A DNA stretch of 64,000 nt. Origin: Negadavirga shengliensis. Its GTDB lineage: Bacteria > Bacteroidota > Bacteroidia > Cytophagales > Cyclobacteriaceae. How positions within the stretch are numbered: position 1 is the first letter of the stretch; each line of letters begins with the position of its first letter. The stretch is taken from the NCBI RefSeq assembly GCF_042652345.1, contig NZ_JBHSJJ010000004.1:1-64000 (forward strand), in the 5' to 3' direction. A model generated the notes under the pieces. The model had not been told where the DNA came from. It saw only the letters and a program-made list of their open reading frames with translations, and did not search any database. The position numbers and the translations under genes were made by a program. Of the stretch, positions 17,980 to 26,961 are shown piece after piece.

Positions 17980-19264
17980 GTCTTTCCTGAACTAATTTAA
18001 TACAATGTTCTTTGAAAGCTTCATCTTCAATATTTTCCAACACTTCACCTGCAAATGCATACAGCAGCAAAGCCCTGGCAGCATCTTTATTCACTCCCCT
18101 TGCCCTGATATAGAAGAGCGCCTCTTCATCCAGTTGGCCAGTGGTACATCCATGGGAACATTTCACATCATCAGCCCAAATCTCCAATTGGGGTTTGGTG
18201 TTGACGATCGCATTTTCCGACAACAATATGTTGTTGTTTTGTTGAAATGCATTGGTTTTTTGCGCATCCTGCCTTACGAATATTTTGCCGTTAAAGACGC
18301 CCCTTGATTGATCCGCAAGGATGCCTTTGTACAACTCGTTGGAAACAGAGTGGGGCTGGGTATGGTCCACCGTGGTATGGTTGTCCACGTGGGTTTTTCC
18401 GTTCAGCAGGTACAGCCCGTACATATTTCCCTCACAATTGGTATCCAATATGTTCAGGTTTAGGTTGTTGCGGATCATGTCACCTTCTAAAGAGAGCAAC
18501 ACAGAAGTAAACGTGGCATCCCTGTGGATATCACTTCCTGTATTGCTCACTTCCACCGCTGCAGGGCTGTTGTTCTGTAATTTGTAATGCTTCAAGTGGG
18601 CATTCTCATCCACATAGAATTCAGAGACCTGGTTGACAAAAACAGGCTCGTTGTCTGTGAAATGGGATTGCTCAATGATTTTGGCTTCGGAATTTTTGCC
18701 ACCGTGTATATAAAGTCTGGGAAATACAGTCTGCCCGGCGTCATTTGCCTGAATAAAATGGACAATAAGAAGCGGTTTTGACAACACCTTGCCGTTGGGG
18801 ATTTCTATCATGATGCCGTCCTGAAAGGACGACGTATTCAGTGCCGTGAAAGGATCATCTTCCGGTTTGGATATTTTCCCGATCCTATTTTGCAAAACAG
18901 TCTGGTCCAGTTCGGAAAACGCGGTAACACTGATTTCACTTTTTTCATAACGGGACAGTTGGGTGTCCAAAATACCGTTATTCATGACGACAACATTCTC
19001 GTCACCAAGTCGACCGATAACTTTCTGTAACAGTTCGGCATCGGCTTTTACGGTGTTGGAAGCCTGCCCGAAGCGTTGGAAGCCTGTCCCCAATTTTTTG
19101 CTGATGGGCGTATATTTGTACTCTTCATCTTTATGGGCGGGAAGACCTTTTTGCTCCAGTACCTTATTGGAATGTTTCTTCAAGTCCGCCAGAGATACAT
19201 TATTGGAGATACTGGCCTCGAGGAAAAGATCGATAATATTTATTTCTTTATTAATAGTAGTCAT
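17963..19264 (-). CDS. sufD: SufD subunit of the SufBCD scaffold
   Basis: Scaffold subunit that pairs with SufB and contacts the SufC ATPase during Fe-S cluster assembly. It has 433 residues. The beta-helix core and the family C-terminal motif are seen as DVKCSHGCTTGQLDEEALFYIRARG, and the end has DAARALLLYAFAGEV. It lacks the strongly conserved cluster-ligand pattern of SufB, as expected. Gene order and spacing place it 35 bases after sufC and overlapping sufS. Confidence 0.95.
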   Translation of the reverse strand: MTTINKEINIIDLFLEASISNNVSLADLKKHSNKVLEQKGLPAHKDEEYKYTPISKKLGTGFQRFGQASNTVKADAELLQKVIGRLGDENVVVMNNGILDTQLSRYEKSEISVTAFSELDQTVLQNRIGKISKPEDDPFTALNTSSFQDGIMIEIPNGKVLSKPLLIVHFIQANDAGQTVFPRLYIHGGKNSEAKIIEQSHFTDNEPVFVNQVSEFYVDENAHLKHYKLQNNSPAAVEVSNTGSDIHRDATFTSVLLSLEGDMIRNNLNLNILDTNCEGNMYGLYLLNGKTHVDNHTTVDHTQPHSVSNELYKGILADQSRGVFNGKIFVRQDAQKTNAFQQNNNILLSENAIVNTKPQLEIWADDVKCSHGCTTGQLDEEALFYIRARGVNKDAARALLLYAFAGEVLENIEDEAFKEHCIKLVQERLGGNY

Positions 19265-19299
19265 CTCAGAAGGGGAATTATGGATTAGAGGGGATTATT

Positions 19300-20061
19300 T
19301 CAGACGGCAGTACCTGAAACTTCCTCTTTGATCCAGTCATAGCCTTTTTCTTCCAGTTCCATAGCCAGTTCTTTGGTGCCGGATTTTACAATTTTTCCGT
19401 TGAACAATACATGGACATAATCAGGGACAATATAATCCAGCAGCCTCTGATAGTGTGTAACTACTATGGTGGCATTGTCAGGGGACTTCAGTTGATTGAC
19501 GCCGTTGGCCACGACTTTCAGGGCGTCTATGTCCAGTCCTGAGTCAGTTTCGTCCAAGATCGACAGGGTAGGCTCCAATACGGCCATCTGGAAGATCTCG
19601 TTCCGTTTTTTTTCACCTCCTGAAAAACCTTCATTCAAGGACCTGCTCAATAGCTTCTGGTCGATGTCCACCAGCTTCATCTTTTCTTTGATCAAAGAAA
19701 GAAACCTGACGGCATCTAAAGGCTCCTGCCCCCGGTATTCCCTCACTTGGTTGACCGCGGTCCTCAGGAAGTTGGTGGAACTCACCCCGGGGATTTCCAC
19801 AGGGTATTGAAAAGCCAAAAAGACACCTTCTCTGGCCCTGTCTTCGGGACTTAGGTCCAGCAAATCCTTGCCTTTGAAAGTCACTTCGCCTTCGGTGACC
19901 TCATATTCTTCCCTTCCGGCGAGTACGGAAGCAAGGGTTGATTTTCCCGACCCGTTAGGCCCCATGATGGCATGGACTTCTCCGGCTTTTACTTCAAGAT
20001 TAATACCTTTAAGGATAGGGTTGCCTTCAACAGTGGCATGCAAATTTTTTATTTTTAACAT
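19300..20061 (-). CDS. sufC: SufC ATPase
   Basis: ABC-type ATPase that drives conformational change of SufBD. It has 253 residues, standard. Walker A is MGPNGSGKSTLASVL near 34-48. The signature, in the Suf-specific form, is LNEGFSGGEKKRNEI. Walker B is LSILDETDSGLDIDAL, and the switch His is in VVTHYQRLLDYI. There is no transmembrane partner, which is correct for SufC. It starts 22 bases after sufB. Confidence 0.97.
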   Translation of the reverse strand: MLKIKNLHATVEGNPILKGINLEVKAGEVHAIMGPNGSGKSTLASVLAGREEYEVTEGEVTFKGKDLLDLSPEDRAREGVFLAFQYPVEIPGVSSTNFLRTAVNQVREYRGQEPLDAVRFLSLIKEKMKLVDIDQKLLSRSLNEGFSGGEKKRNEIFQMAVLEPTLSILDETDSGLDIDALKVVANGVNQLKSPDNATIVVTHYQRLLDYIVPDYVHVLFNGKIVKSGTKELAMELEEKGYDWIKEEVSGTAV

Positions 20062-20083
20062 TTTGATAGCTTATTTTTGAAAA

Positions 20084-21529
20084 TTATCCTACGCTTCCTT
20101 CCAGGGTAAGGGCCAGCAGTTTTTGGGCCTCTACCGCAAATTCCATGGGCAATTGGTTCAGTACCTCTTTTGCGTAGCCGTTCACAATCAACGCCACAGC
20201 GTCCTCCGAGTCGATGCCCCGTTGGTTACAGTAAAATATCTGATCCTCCCCGATCTTAGAAGTAGTGGCTTCGTGCTCTACTTTTGCTGAAGGGTTCTGG
20301 ATATCGATATAAGGGAAAGTATGGGCACCACATTTGTCTCCCATCAGGAGGGAGTCACATTGGGAGAAGTTACGGGCATTGGCGGCCCTTTTCATGACCT
20401 GAACCTGGCCCCTGTAAGAATTTTGGGATTTTCCTGCCGAAATACCTTTCGATACGATTCTGGACCGGGTATTTTTGCCGATATGGATCATCTTTGTTCC
20501 GGTATCCGCCTGTTGGTAATTGTTGGTTACCGCCACAGAGTAAAACTCACCTACAGCGTAGTCCCCTTTCAAAATGCAGGAAGGGTATTTCCAGGTGATG
20601 GCCGAACCGGTTTCCACCTGTGTCCAGGATATTTTGGAATGGTCGCCGGCACAGATGCCTCTTTTGGTGACGAAATTGTAAATACCGCCCTTGCCGTTCT
20701 TATCCCCTGGGAACCAGTTTTGCACGGTGGAATATTTCACCTCGGCGTTTTTTGCGGCATAGATCTCCACCACAGCTGCATGAAGCTGGTTTTCATCCCT
20801 TTGGGGCGCTGTACAGCCTTCCAGATAAGAGACATAGGAATCGTCCTCCGCCACGATGAGCGTCCTTTCGAATTGCCCGGTATTGGCGGCGTTGATTCTG
20901 AAATAAGTGGAAAGTTCCATGGGGCATCTTACGCCTTTGGGAATATAGCAGAAAGACCCATCGGAAAAAACCGCGGAGTTAAGGGCTGCGTAATAGTTGT
21001 CGGTCATGGGCACCACGGAACCAAGGTATTGTTTTACCAGTTCAGGGTGTTCTTTGACGGCTTCACTGAAAGAACAGAATACGATGCCGAGCTTTGACAG
21101 CGTCTCTTTAAAGGTGGTTCCCACAGAAACGGAGTCGAGAACAGCATCCACGGCGATTCCCTGAAGCCTTTTTTGCTCATTAAGGGAAATCCCCAATCTT
21201 TCATATATTTTCAAAAGCTCCGGATCTATTTCATCCAGATTTTTGGGTTTGGATTTTTGCTTGGGAGCAGAATAATAACGGATCGCCTGGAAGTCGATCT
21301 TTGGGTATCTTATATTGGCCCAAGTGGGTTCAGACATGGACTCCCACACCTTAAAGGCCTTAAGTCTCCAGTCAAGTAACCATTGGGGTTCCTCTTTCTT
21401 AGCTGAAATCCATCGGATAATCTCCTCATTTAAACCGAGGGGAGCTTCATCTGCCTCATAGTCCACCGACCACCCATGCTCATATTCCTTGGAAGTAAAC
21501 TCTTCTAAAATCTGATTGTCCTTGCTCAT
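20084..21529 (-). CDS. sufB: SufB subunit of the SufBCD scaffold
   Basis: Main scaffold on which the nascent Fe-S cluster is built. It has 481 residues, the length of full bacterial SufB. Typical segments are VPMTDNYYAALNSAVFSDGS, IPKGVRCPMELSTYFRIN, EGCTAPQRDENQLHAAVVE (the cysteine implicated in sulfur transfer) and SRIVSKGISAGKSQNSYRG. It is the first gene of the SUF operon. Its upstream region carries a candidate -7 element flanked by palindromic half-sites, so the operon is probably repressed or activated there. Confidence 0.97.
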   Translation of the reverse strand: MSKDNQILEEFTSKEYEHGWSVDYEADEAPLGLNEEIIRWISAKKEEPQWLLDWRLKAFKVWESMSEPTWANIRYPKIDFQAIRYYSAPKQKSKPKNLDEIDPELLKIYERLGISLNEQKRLQGIAVDAVLDSVSVGTTFKETLSKLGIVFCSFSEAVKEHPELVKQYLGSVVPMTDNYYAALNSAVFSDGSFCYIPKGVRCPMELSTYFRINAANTGQFERTLIVAEDDSYVSYLEGCTAPQRDENQLHAAVVEIYAAKNAEVKYSTVQNWFPGDKNGKGGIYNFVTKRGICAGDHSKISWTQVETGSAITWKYPSCILKGDYAVGEFYSVAVTNNYQQADTGTKMIHIGKNTRSRIVSKGISAGKSQNSYRGQVQVMKRAANARNFSQCDSLLMGDKCGAHTFPYIDIQNPSAKVEHEATTSKIGEDQIFYCNQRGIDSEDAVALIVNGYAKEVLNQLPMEFAVEAQKLLALTLEGSVG

Positions 21530-21540
21530 AAAAAGGAGTT

Positions 21541-21590
21541 ATTTAGACTAATTATATTTTGTTGCACAAATATATAACATTAATCTAAAT
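21541..21590 (-). promoter_or_regulatory. SUF operon promoter region with flanking operator half-sites
   Basis: On the minus strand TATATTTG (21574-21567) fits the -7 consensus; its -33 box is poor. It is bracketed by ATTTAGACTAA (21541-21551) and TTAATCTAAAT (21580-21590). These are inverted copies of one motif, which also occurs as a full palindrome at 21749-21771. Confidence 0.5.
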
Positions 21591-21748
21591 TTTATTGTTC
21601 GAAACTTAATTTAAATAAATCAAAAAGGCACAGGGAAGGTTTGCAACCCACTGGATTAAAGGGATTTGAAAAATTTTTAACTACGAGAGCGCAGGTCGTA
21701 AAACATTATTTTATTTATATGAATTACACCTAAAATTATATAAATAAT

Positions 21749-21771
21749 TTATTTAGATTTAATCTAAATAA
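21749..21771. promoter_or_regulatory. 23-bp palindrome TTATTTAGATTTAATCTAAATAA
   Basis: Each half is an 11-base perfect inverted repeat around one central T. It abuts the stop codon of the Lrp-type gene and lies about 220 bases upstream of sufB. The core TTTAGA-N5-TCTAAA has the shape of DtxR/MntR-family metal-repressor sites (inference). It is too AT-rich to be a good terminator. Confidence 0.45.
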
Positions 21772-22260
21772 TTAATACCCTTCTGCTTTTACCTTGCTTC
21801 CCAGCAGTTGTATAGGGCGGTTGATGCTTTCTTCAAGCACGATCAGTGTTTCCGTCCGGTCTATCCCGTCTACCTTTTGGATTTCATTAAGGACCTCTCT
21901 CAGGTGGTTGGTGTCTTTGCAGATGATTTTGGCGAAAATGCTGTAATTCCCAGTGGTATAATAGGCATTGATTACCTCGGGGATTTCCTTCAGCCTCTCG
22001 ATAACGTTATCGTACAGCGAGCTTTTTTCGAGATATATGCCCAAAAATGCGGAGATGTCATAACCCAATTTGGAAAAATCAATATTGAGGGTAGCGCTTT
22101 TGACAATGCCCATATCCTCTAATTTTCTCATCCTCACGTGTACAGTTCCCGAAGAAACAAAAACCTTCTTGGCAATCTCTGTATAAGGTGTCTTGGCATC
22201 TTCATTGAGCAAAGAGATGATTTTCAGGTCAACATTGTCAATATCTAAATTTTTTTCCAT
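21772..22260 (-). CDS. Lrp/AsnC family transcription regulator
   Basis: A 162-residue regulator. The N-terminal winged helix-turn-helix has LKIISLLNEDAKTPYTEIAKKV and SSGTVHVRMRKLEDMGIV. The C-terminal RAM ligand-binding domain runs from about 70, including INAYYTTGNYSIFAKI. Members usually sense amino acids and form octamers. It is on the same strand as sufB and 242 bases upstream of it, so it might regulate the SUF genes (cysteine is their sulfur source), but this is only a neighbour argument. It starts with ATG. Confidence 0.9.
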   Translation of the reverse strand: MEKNLDIDNVDLKIISLLNEDAKTPYTEIAKKVFVSSGTVHVRMRKLEDMGIVKSATLNIDFSKLGYDISAFLGIYLEKSSLYDNVIERLKEIPEVINAYYTTGNYSIFAKIICKDTNHLREVLNEIQKVDGIDRTETLIVLEESINRPIQLLGSKVKAEGY

Positions 22261-22706
22261 TTTTGAGTTTATTGATTATTAAATTCAAAATAAAGATGCG
22301 TGTAAATTATTAAATTGTCAAAGGATTAATTGACTTTTTTTTGATTTAAAAATAAGCAGTCAAAATTTCCTTACATGTATATTGGTTTTGTTTAATATAA
22401 TATTTTGATATTTATAATTTGGTGAAAATGGAAACGGAGAAACGCATTCTCCCGAGATTGTTTGTGGCCAGGCTTTCCTGCAGTTTTCATTTTTGGAGCA
22501 AACCCTTTCGAGGGTTTAAATAGTTCTGACGGCGAAATATTCCAAGTAGTAATCTACTCTCAGAAAGATTAACTCCCAGAGGTCCCTTGCTTTGGGATTG
22601 TTAAAAGCGGTTTCCCTGATTTAAAAAAACTCATTTTTTATTTTATCATTGAAGGCATATATTAGGGGCAATTCTTGACTTAAACCGGCTAAATTCATTT
22701 CTTCCA
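22261..22706. other. Divergent intergenic region with a UUCG-capped hairpin
   Basis: Separates the Lrp-type gene from the S9 peptidase gene. There is no gene. A clear hairpin AAACCCT-TTCG-AGGGTTT lies at 22500-22517 with the very stable TTCG loop and no T run, so it is more likely a structured RNA or leader element than a terminator. TCAAAGGATTAATTGA near 22318 is an imperfect inverted repeat close to the Lrp-type gene start. No exact -7 consensus was found. Confidence 0.4.
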
Positions 22707-25508
22707 ATGAGAGGCATCGCATTCTTCATTTTTCTTTTTATCCATCTTGGGGCTGTGGCACAGGAGAAAAGGCCGTTGACCCATGCGGATTATGACCGGT
22801 GGGAATCCATCAGTGGCACCTTTATCTCAAATGACGGACAATGGGTCGCCTATCAAGTCGTTTTGCAGGACGGGGATGGCAGGGCCGTTTTTATGTCCCA
22901 TCAATCCCCAAGCCGGAAGTGGAGCGTTCCGCGGGGGGAAAAGATCCGGTTTTCAGAGGATGGTAGGCGGGGGATAGGTCTCATCAAGGCAGAAAAGGAT
23001 GCGGTCCGAAAACACAAGTTGATGAAAACAAAGAAAGAGCACCTGCCCAAGGACAGCCTTTTTGTCATCGATTTGACCAGTGGAAAAGTGGATAAACATC
23101 CCGGTGTCAAGGATTTCATGCTACCGGATAAAAACAAAAACTGGTACGCCTATCAGTGTGAACCCGCGCGTGGAGATTCGGTTGAAACCGGCGGGAACGC
23201 TCCTAAAAAGAGTAAAGGAAAGGATGAAAAGGAGCGGTTTTCCATTGAAGTCAGAAAATTTGGGGAGGGCAAGAACCACCAATTCCACAATGTGTCGGAT
23301 TTTGGATTTGACGAGGAGGGCAGGTTCCTTTATTATGTGCAAGCTGCCGATGATACCTTGAAGCAAATTTTATCTGTTTTGGAGCTGGAACGTGGGGAAA
23401 CCACTCAAGTAGCCGATCATCTCTCCCAGTATAAGTTTCCTGTATTTGATGCAGCAGGAAAGGAATTGGTGTTTCTCGGAAGCGAGGATGCCGAAGATGA
23501 TGAAAAAGCCCGCTTTTCTCTTTACCACTGGTCTTTTGAAGGGGCAAAACCCAAGCAGATTGCCGGGAAGGGTTTTCCCGGTATCATGGAAGGTGCTGTG
23601 GTGAGTCCACATTTTGCGCCCCGGTTTTCCGAAGATGGGCGAAGAATATTTTTTGGAACAGGGGCAGCCCATAAAGAATTCAGTTATGAAAAAGACACCA
23701 CCATTCTGGATGAAGAGCGGGTTTCCCTGGACATATGGGGTTGGCAGGATGATGAAATACAGCCTATGCAGCTGAAGAAGCTGAATGATAAGAAAAAGGA
23801 AAGCTTTCTGGCGGTCTATTATAAAGAGGATGGCAGAACAGTCCAATTGGCAGATACGGATATGGCCCATGTTATTTTGGATGAGAACAAAAAAAGCGAC
23901 GTGGTATTGGGATGGGATGAGGGCCGGTACAGGAGAAATTACAGCTGGGATATACAGATAGGAAAAGACCTCTATGCTGTGGATCTGTCCTCAGGCAACA
24001 GGGTGTTGCTGGAGAAAAATGCCATTGGTGAACCCAGGATGTCACCCGGAGGGAAATATGCCTTCTGGTACAGCTTTCCCGATAGCTCCTGGATGGCCTT
24101 CGACCTGGCCACCCGCAATAAGATTACGCTTACTGCAAATATTGAGGAAAACTTTTTCAACGAAATCCATGACGCTCCGGCAATGCCGGACAGCTATGGA
24201 TTTGCGGGCTGGACCAAAGGGGATGCGGCTTTTCTGGTATATGATCAGTTTGATGTTTGGAAAATTGATCCCAATGATGTTTCCCGTCCCGTCAATATCA
24301 CCAAAGGTGAGGGCAGGAGGCGCCAAATCGCTTTCAGGATAGAAAACCTGGATGAGGAAGAGAGGTATTTTGACGTTCAGGAGCCGCTTGTCTTGAGCGC
24401 GTTTGACCATAAAGATAAAAAAAGCGGTTATTTTAAGGGCGACTGGACAGGTAATAAATTGCCGCAAAAGTTAGTAATGGGTGATGCCCGGTATTTTGAT
24501 TTGAGAAAAGCCCGGCACAGTGATAAAGTGATCTATCAAAAATCCAGTTATATCCTTTCTCCCGATATGTACGCTTCGGATTTGGGAATGAAAGGGGAAA
24601 GAAGAATGTCGTCGATTAATCCACAACAGGAGCAAGTAGCCTGGGGAAATGTGGAACTCATGTCTTTTTTGTCCAATAGCGGGGAAACGATGGAGGGCCT
24701 GTTGTTTAAACCTGAGGACTTTGATGAAAGTAAGAAACATCCCATGATGGTTTATTTTTATGAAAGAAATGCCAATGGAATCCATCTATACAGGCCTCCG
24801 GTTCCGTCTGCTTCCATCATCAATATTCCTTATTTTGTAAGTAATGGCTATGTGGTTTTTGTGCCGGACATCAAATACAAGGTGGGCGGTCCCGGGCCAA
24901 GTGCCTATGATTGTGTGGTGCCGGGCGTGAACGCTGTAGTCAGTAGGGGATTTGTGGATCCGGAAAGGATAGGGATTCAGGGACAAAGCTGGGGAGGGTA
25001 TCAGGTCGCCTATATCATTACCAAAACCGATATGTTCAAAGCGGCTGGGGCGGGGGCTCCCGTGACCAACATGACATCGGCCTATGGAGGCATACGCTGG
25101 GGTACCGGGATGAGCAGAATGTTCCAGTATGAGCAAACCCAGTCCAGAATAGGAGGGACGCTCTGGGAGAAACCTATGCATTATATTGAAAACTCCCCCT
25201 TGTTTTTCGCGGACAGAATCAATACCCCCGTATTGATTATGCATAATGACGAAGACGGGGCTGTGCCTTGGTATCAAGGGATAGAGTTCTTCATGGCGCT
25301 GAAAAGAAACAACATTCCATCCTGGCTCCTGGTATATAACGACGAAGACCATAACCTGAAAGAGCGGAAAAACAGAAAGGACCTTAGCATACGTTTGTCC
25401 CAGTTTTTTGACCATTACCTAAAGGAGCAACCGGCGCCTCTGTGGATGACTGAGGGGTTGCCCGCTTTGGAAAAAGGGCGTACCTTGAAATACGATTTAG
25501 CAGAATGA
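22707..25508 (+). CDS. Secreted S9 family prolyl-oligopeptidase-like peptidase
   Basis: A 933-residue serine peptidase of the prolyl oligopeptidase (S9) family. A signal peptide (MRGIAFFIFLFIHLGAVA) exports it. Residues of about 30-640 form the beta-propeller that gates access; a charged low-complexity insertion (KKSKGKDEKERF) lies near 168-180. The C-terminal alpha/beta-hydrolase has Ser761 (GQSWGGYQ), Asp850 (HNDEDGAVPW) and His882 (DEDHNL). It is longer than classical DPP4-like enzymes (about 700-760), owing to the propeller part. Single gene, probably used to digest external peptides. Confidence 0.9.
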   Translation: MRGIAFFIFLFIHLGAVAQEKRPLTHADYDRWESISGTFISNDGQWVAYQVVLQDGDGRAVFMSHQSPSRKWSVPRGEKIRFSEDGRRGIGLIKAEKDAVRKHKLMKTKKEHLPKDSLFVIDLTSGKVDKHPGVKDFMLPDKNKNWYAYQCEPARGDSVETGGNAPKKSKGKDEKERFSIEVRKFGEGKNHQFHNVSDFGFDEEGRFLYYVQAADDTLKQILSVLELERGETTQVADHLSQYKFPVFDAAGKELVFLGSEDAEDDEKARFSLYHWSFEGAKPKQIAGKGFPGIMEGAVVSPHFAPRFSEDGRRIFFGTGAAHKEFSYEKDTTILDEERVSLDIWGWQDDEIQPMQLKKLNDKKKESFLAVYYKEDGRTVQLADTDMAHVILDENKKSDVVLGWDEGRYRRNYSWDIQIGKDLYAVDLSSGNRVLLEKNAIGEPRMSPGGKYAFWYSFPDSSWMAFDLATRNKITLTANIEENFFNEIHDAPAMPDSYGFAGWTKGDAAFLVYDQFDVWKIDPNDVSRPVNITKGEGRRRQIAFRIENLDEEERYFDVQEPLVLSAFDHKDKKSGYFKGDWTGNKLPQKLVMGDARYFDLRKARHSDKVIYQKSSYILSPDMYASDLGMKGERRMSSINPQQEQVAWGNVELMSFLSNSGETMEGLLFKPEDFDESKKHPMMVYFYERNANGIHLYRPPVPSASIINIPYFVSNGYVVFVPDIKYKVGGPGPSAYDCVVPGVNAVVSRGFVDPERIGIQGQSWGGYQVAYIITKTDMFKAAGAGAPVTNMTSAYGGIRWGTGMSRMFQYEQTQSRIGGTLWEKPMHYIENSPLFFADRINTPVLIMHNDEDGAVPWYQGIEFFMALKRNNIPSWLLVYNDEDHNLKERKNRKDLSIRLSQFFDHYLKEQPAPLWMTEGLPALEKGRTLKYDLAE

Positions 25509-25549
25509 AGAAAGCAGGTCATTCAGCAAAGCGGATGCGATGCCCGACG

Positions 25550-26599
25550 CTAATCGCGGATATCATGATTGGTTTTTTTTCTCAGTGACGACTCCCGGAT
25601 CAAAAGCTCTGAGCGTAATGTGATCGTATTGGTTTTTTGCAGGATTTCGTGATGCCCTTCTCCCAGGTGATCAACAAGGCTTTTCATGGCCACCTCACCC
25701 ATATGAAAACCCGGATAGTTAATGGTGGAGATATTGGGTTCTACCATTCTGGAAATGAGGTCATTATTGAATCCCACCAGCGCTATTTCTTCAGGTACTT
25801 TTATGTTTCTTTTTTTTAAGGCCATCAGACAGCTTGCCGCACAGGTGTCATTGGATACCAGCAATCCATCGGCCCGGGGATTTCTATTAAGAATCTGCTG
25901 GATTACCTGTTCTCCGGTATCTTCGCTCAGGTCATTCAATATGATGTTTTCCTCATCATAGGGAAGGCCATGGTCCAAAAGGGCATATTTATATCCTTTC
26001 AACCTATCCGCGTAAACATTTATTTTCAGGTTACCCAAAACATGGGCAATCCTTCTGCACCCTTGTTGGATGAGATGGGTAGTGGCTTCATGAGCGGCCT
26101 GGGTATTATTGATGATTACTCCTGTACACCCATTTTTTTCAGGAACCCTATCGAAAAACAGTACCGGTACCTCTTTTTGGAAGAACGGTTTGAAGTGATC
26201 AATTTCGTCGGTGGAACCTGCCATGGAAACAAGCAAACCATCCACCCGGCTGTTGAACATGGTTTTTGTATTGGCAATTTCTTTATCCAACGATTCCATG
26301 GACTGGCTGATCACCAGATTATAACCGGCTTGATTGGCTATCTTTTCCATTCCCGCCAAAACGGAGGATTGGAATGGACTGTTGAGTTTCGGTACAATAA
26401 CCCCTATATTGTTTGAGCGTTTTTTTCTGAGGTTGGAGGCAAAAATATTGGACTGATATCCCATGGCCTTTGCCGCTTCAAAAACCTTCAGACGGGTTTT
26501 TTCCTTAACCCTGGGATGGTTGCTCAGTGCTCTGCTTACTGTGGTAGGAGAAAGTCCGACATCTGCTGCGATGTCATAAATAGTGATGTCTTTTTTCAT
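25550..26599 (-). CDS. LacI family transcription regulator
   Basis: A 349-residue LacI/GalR regulator. The N-terminal helix-turn-helix and hinge are ITIYDIAADVGLSPTTVSRAL and EKTRLKVFEAAKAMGY; the periplasmic-binding-protein-like sensor domain follows. It is divergent from the DUF6807-ThuA-Gfo/Idh/MocA genes. An operator-like palindrome lies 51 bases before its own start, and a 14/16 identical copy lies before the divergent gene. It therefore probably controls itself and the catabolic genes in response to a sugar or sugar acid. The ligand is unknown. Confidence 0.92.
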   Translation of the reverse strand: MKKDITIYDIAADVGLSPTTVSRALSNHPRVKEKTRLKVFEAAKAMGYQSNIFASNLRKKRSNNIGVIVPKLNSPFQSSVLAGMEKIANQAGYNLVISQSMESLDKEIANTKTMFNSRVDGLLVSMAGSTDEIDHFKPFFQKEVPVLFFDRVPEKNGCTGVIINNTQAAHEATTHLIQQGCRRIAHVLGNLKINVYADRLKGYKYALLDHGLPYDEENIILNDLSEDTGEQVIQQILNRNPRADGLLVSNDTCAASCLMALKKRNIKVPEEIALVGFNNDLISRMVEPNISTINYPGFHMGEVAMKSLVDHLGEGHHEILQKTNTITLRSELLIRESSLRKKTNHDIRD

Positions 26600-26649
26600 G
26601 TTGAGGTATTTCCCTTCCTTTTAGTAAATGTAACCAAATTTCAATAATA

Positions 26650-26665
26650 ATGAAATCGGTTTCAT
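26650..26665. promoter_or_regulatory. LacI-type operator 1 (near the regulator gene)
   Basis: ATGAAATCGGTTTCAT is an imperfect palindrome with a central CG, the layout of LacI/GalR operators. It lies 51 bases upstream of the lacI-type start, consistent with autoregulation. Confidence 0.65.
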
Positions 26666-26882
26666 ATTTTATATGCAAAATCTGATTTTTGGATCTTGAA
26701 ATAGTACCAGATATATTTGAGGCCAAGCTGCAGTGAACACGGTGATTTTCATTGGCAAAATACCGTGATTCTCATTAAATACCAACCTAATATTAAGATA
26801 CACTATCATTAATGAGAATTTATTCACGCCTGTTATCACAAATAAACCTTGAGTTGCTGGAAAAATATCTCGTATAATTTTC

Positions 26883-26898
26883 ATGAAATCGGTTGTAT
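26883..26898. promoter_or_regulatory. LacI-type operator 2 (near the DUF6807 gene)
   Basis: ATGAAATCGGTTGTAT is identical to operator 1 at 14 of 16 bases. It lies about 64 bases upstream of the DUF6807 gene. The two sites are 233 bases apart, so looping between them is possible. Confidence 0.6.
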
Positions 26899-26961
26899 TA
26901 AAATGAATATATTGATAAGTTTACATTCGATTAATTTCAAATACGCTAGCATTCAATATCT

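Larger units (their letters stand above)
26600..26961. other. Divergent regulatory region between LacI and DUF6807 genes
   Basis: This 362-bp AT-rich space has no gene but much structure: two LacI-type operators (annotated separately), and a second motif family in the middle. The second family is GTGATTTTCATT (26742-26753) and GTGATTCTCATT (26765-26776), direct repeats 23 bases apart, plus the 11-bp inverted repeat ATTCTCATTAA / TTAATGAGAAT (26768-26778 and 26809-26819). This suggests a second regulator besides LacI. I find no exact -7 consensus. Confidence 0.55.
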
